64,000 nt of DNA. Origin: Tissierella sp. (GTDB lineage Bacteria; Bacillota; Clostridia; Tissierellales; Tissierellaceae). This document shows, piece after piece, positions 61,466 to 64,000 of this stretch. The notes under the pieces are model-generated. The model did no database searches. It saw only the letters and a list, made by a program, of their open reading frames with translations, and was not told where the DNA came from. The stretch spans positions 620,001 through 684,000 of the forward strand of contig NZ_JAVKTS010000001.1 of the NCBI RefSeq assembly GCF_031460495.1, in the 5' to 3' direction. The translations under genes were made by a program, and so were the position numbers. How positions within the stretch are numbered: the first letter of the stretch is position 1; the number at the start of each line of letters is the position of its first letter.

Positions 61466-62335
61466 TCATTCGGCCTTAACAAGACTTATAGTTGCAGATT
61501 CGTTATCAGACCAAGTAAATACAATATAATCTCCTTTTTCATTGCTAGCTTCATAACTTACATAACTTCCAGATGTGGACTCAGATGGTGTATCAGCAAA
61601 TCCAGCTTCCTTTAGTTTTTCCAAATAATCAAAGGCATCTTCTTTAGCTACATATTCGACATAAACAAATTTATCCTCTGGACTTCCACTGCTTACTTCT
61701 ATTATTTTTCCTTCTAGCTCTGGAATACCCTTGAAGAAGTCCTCTGGCCATGGTACATCATCTGTCATATCAATATCTTCATCTGATGCAGGGTCACCAA
61801 TATAATCTCCAGTGAATTGTCCTGCGGAATCCTCACCATCAGGATTATCTCCGAACATATATGGTTTATCTGAGTAAGAAAGGCTACCTGCACCATCGAA
61901 GGTATAGGAAAATACGACTTCTGAGCCATCTTCATCTTTACCTGAGTACATGAATCCTTCTCCACTGGAAGTTGAAACTATTTCCTCATAATTGAGTTTC
62001 TTCACAGTTTCAATAAACTTTTCAGCATCGTCCTTCTTTAAACTATCAAAGTATATCATAACTAAAATATTTTCTTCGTCTTCCACCAACATATTGATAT
62101 TAGCTTTTAATTCGGGTAAATTGGCCATTCTATCCTTTGGCCATTTTATGTTTTCACCTACTTGAGTCGTACTAGTCCCAGATTTTATTGTGGTTATATC
62201 TTTGCCTATATCTACTTGTCCTCCACTTGCACCTTCAATAATTTTTTCTGCTATTTTATCTTCTAATTTCTTTTTGCAGCCAGTTGAAAGTACTGCCAAT
62301 ATTACAATTAAAATAACAATTACTTTATTTTTCAA
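61466..62335 (-). CDS. Lipoprotein with duplicated domain (DUF6591-like)
   Basis: A 289-residue lipoprotein: hydrophobic signal followed by lipobox LSTGC (Cys20) and a charged linker. Two related units follow, each opening with W-P-x-D/E-x-x-x-x-x-P-E-L (WPKDRMANLPELKANI around residue 65 and WPEDFFKGIPELEGKI around 197) and going on with a beta-rich segment and a helix with L-x-x-x-G/N-(F/Y). The second half is rich in Asp, Glu, Ser and Gly. I associate this with DUF6591-type proteins of unknown role. Start TTG 62335 with AAGGAGGGG. Precedes nothing on its strand; it follows the DUF4870 gene after 38 bases, probably as one operon. Confidence 0.75.
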   Translation of the reverse strand: MKNKVIVILIVILAVLSTGCKKKLEDKIAEKIIEGASGGQVDIGKDITTIKSGTSTTQVGENIKWPKDRMANLPELKANINMLVEDEENILVMIYFDSLKKDDAEKFIETVKKLNYEEIVSTSSGEGFMYSGKDEDGSEVVFSYTFDGAGSLSYSDKPYMFGDNPDGEDSAGQFTGDYIGDPASDEDIDMTDDVPWPEDFFKGIPELEGKIIEVSSGSPEDKFVYVEYVAKEDAFDYLEKLKEAGFADTPSESTSGSYVSYEASNEKGDYIVFTWSDNESATISLVKAE

Positions 62336-62373
62336 TTTTAACCCCTCCTTCTATAAGAAACAATAAACAAAGA

Positions 62374-62736
62374 CTATAAACTTATTTGATTTGAATATTT
62401 CTCTGCTAAGTCACCAAGTACTGGAAGCTTGAAATGCTCATATTTATATGCCTTTACCATCAGCAATACCCATAGAAGAAAAACAACTAAAGGTAGAATC
62501 AATAAAATCATCCAGCCTATAATTGGAACCAATCCAAGTACAAAACTTACTACAAAGATAAATGCTGATAAAAGTATAGATTGCATGGCATGAAATTTGA
62601 CAAACTTGCTTTCTTTTTCAAGAGCAAAAAATATTATACCAGTGATGAATCCTAATAGATATGATAATAAGCCAGCAACATTTTCATCCATACCAAGTGA
62701 TGATTTTCCTTTGTTACCAATATCATTGTCATTCAC
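62374..62736 (-). CDS. DUF4870 (Tic20-like) membrane protein
   Basis: A 120-residue protein with about three hydrophobic helices: residues 18-37 (VAGLLSYLLGFITGIIFFAL), 50-72 (LLSAFIFVVSFVLGLVPIIG) and 74-96. The motif KESKFVKFHAMQSILL between the first two helices is diagnostic for DUF4870. Function is unknown. The start is GTG 62736 behind AGGAGGG. The lipoprotein gene follows 38 bases downstream on the same strand. Confidence 0.87.
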   Translation of the reverse strand: MNDNDIGNKGKSSLGMDENVAGLLSYLLGFITGIIFFALEKESKFVKFHAMQSILLSAFIFVVSFVLGLVPIIGWMILLILPLVVFLLWVLLMVKAYKYEHFKLPVLGDLAEKYSNQISL

Positions 62737-63023
62737 AGTAAACCCTCCTTTTAAATAAACTCAGAATACTATATATTATTTATATTATAGCAATTAGGAC
62801 TCCTATAATGTTTTAAAAACTATCCAAAAATTTACAGAATATTGACTTAAAACTAAACTATAAGAATATATTTTAAGGATAAATCAATAAGTATATTAAT
62901 TGTCTTTCAATGGCCATAAAGAATAGGTATAATAATAGTAGAGATATTTGCTTTTAAATGTGGTAAAGGAAAAACTCCTACAGAATATAGAGCAAAATCA
63001 AAATTTTAAAATTGAGGTGTCTT

Positions 63024-64000
63024 ATGTGGAAGAGTCATAACAAAAAAATCTTGTTATTTTTATCTTTCTTAATAGCTATTTCTTTAATATTTACATCCTC
63101 TAATATGTTAGCAGAAAAGGATGATTCTACTTCAGAGATTCAACAAAAACTAGATAGTATTTCCCATGAAGAAAGAGAAATTTTAGAATTTCTATTTCTT
63201 CAAGTACAAGAGATCGAAGAAATGGAAAGAGAAAGCATAAGGATTAATGAAGAAATACATATAATGACTAAAGAAATAGATGGTTTAGAAGAGAATATTC
63301 TAAAAGAAGAGACTAAATATGATGAAAACCTAAATGCTTTAGAATCCATATTAAAGTCCTATCAAAGAATGGGTCCCGCTTCTTTTTTAGAGATAATATT
63401 AGATTCCGATAATTTAAATAGTCTTATTCGTCGTATAAATTTAATCAGAGATTTGACTAGAAATACTGGGAATCTATTAGAGGATACAGAGGAAGCTAAG
63501 GAGAGACTCTTAGGTGAAAAGTTAAATTTAGATCAAAAGCTTGAATTACTAGAAGAAAGACAGAAGGCTCTAGAGGAATCTTTGGAGCAGAAGCAAAAGC
63601 TGGTAGCAGAAAAGGAAGCTTATCTTGAATCCCTTGCTGGTGATAAGGACCTATATATGCAACGATTAGAATATGTAGCTATGTTGATGGAAGAAATTAA
63701 GCAAATATTAGCTGATTTTACAAAGGAATTTTCTAGGATTATTCAAGACGGAAATTTACCTATGGATGCAGTTAAAGAAACAATTACATTAAGAGGTGTT
63801 AAAGGAACAATAGATGAAAAGACATTTAACGACATAATTGCCTCATATAAATCTTTACCATATATGGAGATTAGATTTAAAGATGGAGAGATTGAACTTA
63901 ATGCACCAGATAAAAAGCTGTCTTTAGCAGGACAATTTAATATAGTGGATGGACAAACCTTGCAATTTGAGGCTGAAAGAGGGAGCTTTTATGATATGCC
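63024..64000 (+). CDS. Secreted coiled-coil protein, PcsB/EnvC-like N-terminus (3' end cut by window)
   Basis: Starts at ATG 63024 after TTGAGGTG and stays open to the window end (about 325 codons). Residues 1-32 are a signal peptide (basic MWKSHNKK, hydrophobic core, cut near NMLA-EK). Residues about 35-235 are long coiled coils interrupted by YQRMGPASFLEIILDSDNLNSLIRR (in pieces), the motif region of PcsB/EnvC/CwlO-type peptidoglycan-hydrolase coiled-coil domains. After about 240 a globular domain begins (LPMDAVKETITLRGVKGTID; further beta-rich sequence) that I do not recognise as NlpC/P60, CHAP or LytM. Probably a cell-wall hydrolase partner or activator. Confidence 0.8.
   Translation, partial: MWKSHNKKILLFLSFLIAISLIFTSSNMLAEKDDSTSEIQQKLDSISHEEREILEFLFLQVQEIEEMERESIRINEEIHIMTKEIDGLEENILKEETKYDENLNALESILKSYQRMGPASFLEIILDSDNLNSLIRRINLIRDLTRNTGNLLEDTEEAKERLLGEKLNLDQKLELLEERQKALEESLEQKQKLVAEKEAYLESLAGDKDLYMQRLEYVAMLMEEIKQILADFTKEFSRIIQDGNLPMDAVKETITLRGVKGTIDEKTFNDIIASYKSLPYMEIRFKDGEIELNAPDKKLSLAGQFNIVDGQTLQFEAERGSFYDM

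Noticed and set aside
1-64000. CRISPR arrays, tRNA/rRNA genes, transposases, phage genes
   Set aside because: No regular short repeats with spacers, no recognisable RNA genes, and no transposase or phage structural protein among the frames.

Overview
The window looks like a chromosomal segment of a low-GC, strictly anaerobic Gram-positive bacterium of the Clostridia/Tissierellia type. The base composition is AT-rich, AGGAGG-type ribosome sites are strong, and TTG and GTG starts are common. There is a tyrosine T-box leader, a CIRCE element, surface proteins with SLH and stalk domains, a selenocysteine-containing formate dehydrogenase and a B12-dependent (class II) ribonucleotide reductase. I saw no insertion sequence, prophage, CRISPR array, tRNA or rRNA. 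The genus assignment is inference only.

Layout. 1-4.4 kb: a MerR/GyrI-type regulator cut by the window edge, a DUF6273 protein, an MFS drug exporter and exonuclease III. 4.4-8.6 kb: a Fur-controlled siderophore ABC transporter operon (binding lipoprotein, two permeases, ATPase). 8.7-15.4 kb: small metabolic genes (two GNAT acetyltransferases, a 43-residue membrane peptide, nitroreductase, ferritin, GMC oxidoreductase, two flavodoxin-fold reductases, NUDIX hydrolase). 15.5-18.5 kb: rsgA behind an attenuator-like leader, then a Tyr T-box and tyrS. 18.6-24.4 kb: a DUF169 protein and a Bce-type module (response regulator, intramembrane-sensing kinase, ABC ATPase, large permease). 24.5-28.1 kb: pirin, then a minus-strand operon coupling a cobalamin-binding sensor-like protein to a MacB/LolCDE-type ABC transporter. 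28.1-32.5 kb: two divergent surface genes, a GH18 hydrolase with SLH repeats and a protein with two tandem LCCL-like domains.

32.6-39.3 kb: a TetR-antiporter pair, AraC and XRE-TPR regulators, trmO and a PLP aminotransferase. 39.4-45 kb: a four-gene ABC importer built on a DUF3798 lipoprotein, with no recognised substrate. 45-49.2 kb: an orphan FeoB-associated Cys-rich peptide behind a Fur box, a sulfurtransferase and a second FecCD-type metal/cofactor importer. 49.2-53.3 kb (minus): an M29 aminopeptidase and formate dehydrogenase. The latter appears as two ORFs only because TGA is read as selenocysteine; a SECIS-like hairpin follows the TGA. 53.4-59.1 kb: a broken gene, a chemoreceptor, CIRCE-controlled htpG and a DUF445 protein. 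59.2-64 kb: nrdJ, a lipoprotein, a DUF4870 protein and a secreted coiled-coil protein running off the window.

Two themes link genes. Iron: two Fur-box promoters, a siderophore importer, ferritin and a FeoB-type peptide. Cobalamin and molybdenum/tungsten-selenium enzymology: B12-binding sensor, class II RNR, a FecCD importer of unknown cargo and a Sec-dependent FdhA. The least understood parts are the DUF3798 importer, the B12-sensor/ABC operon, the LCCL surface protein and the rsgA leader.
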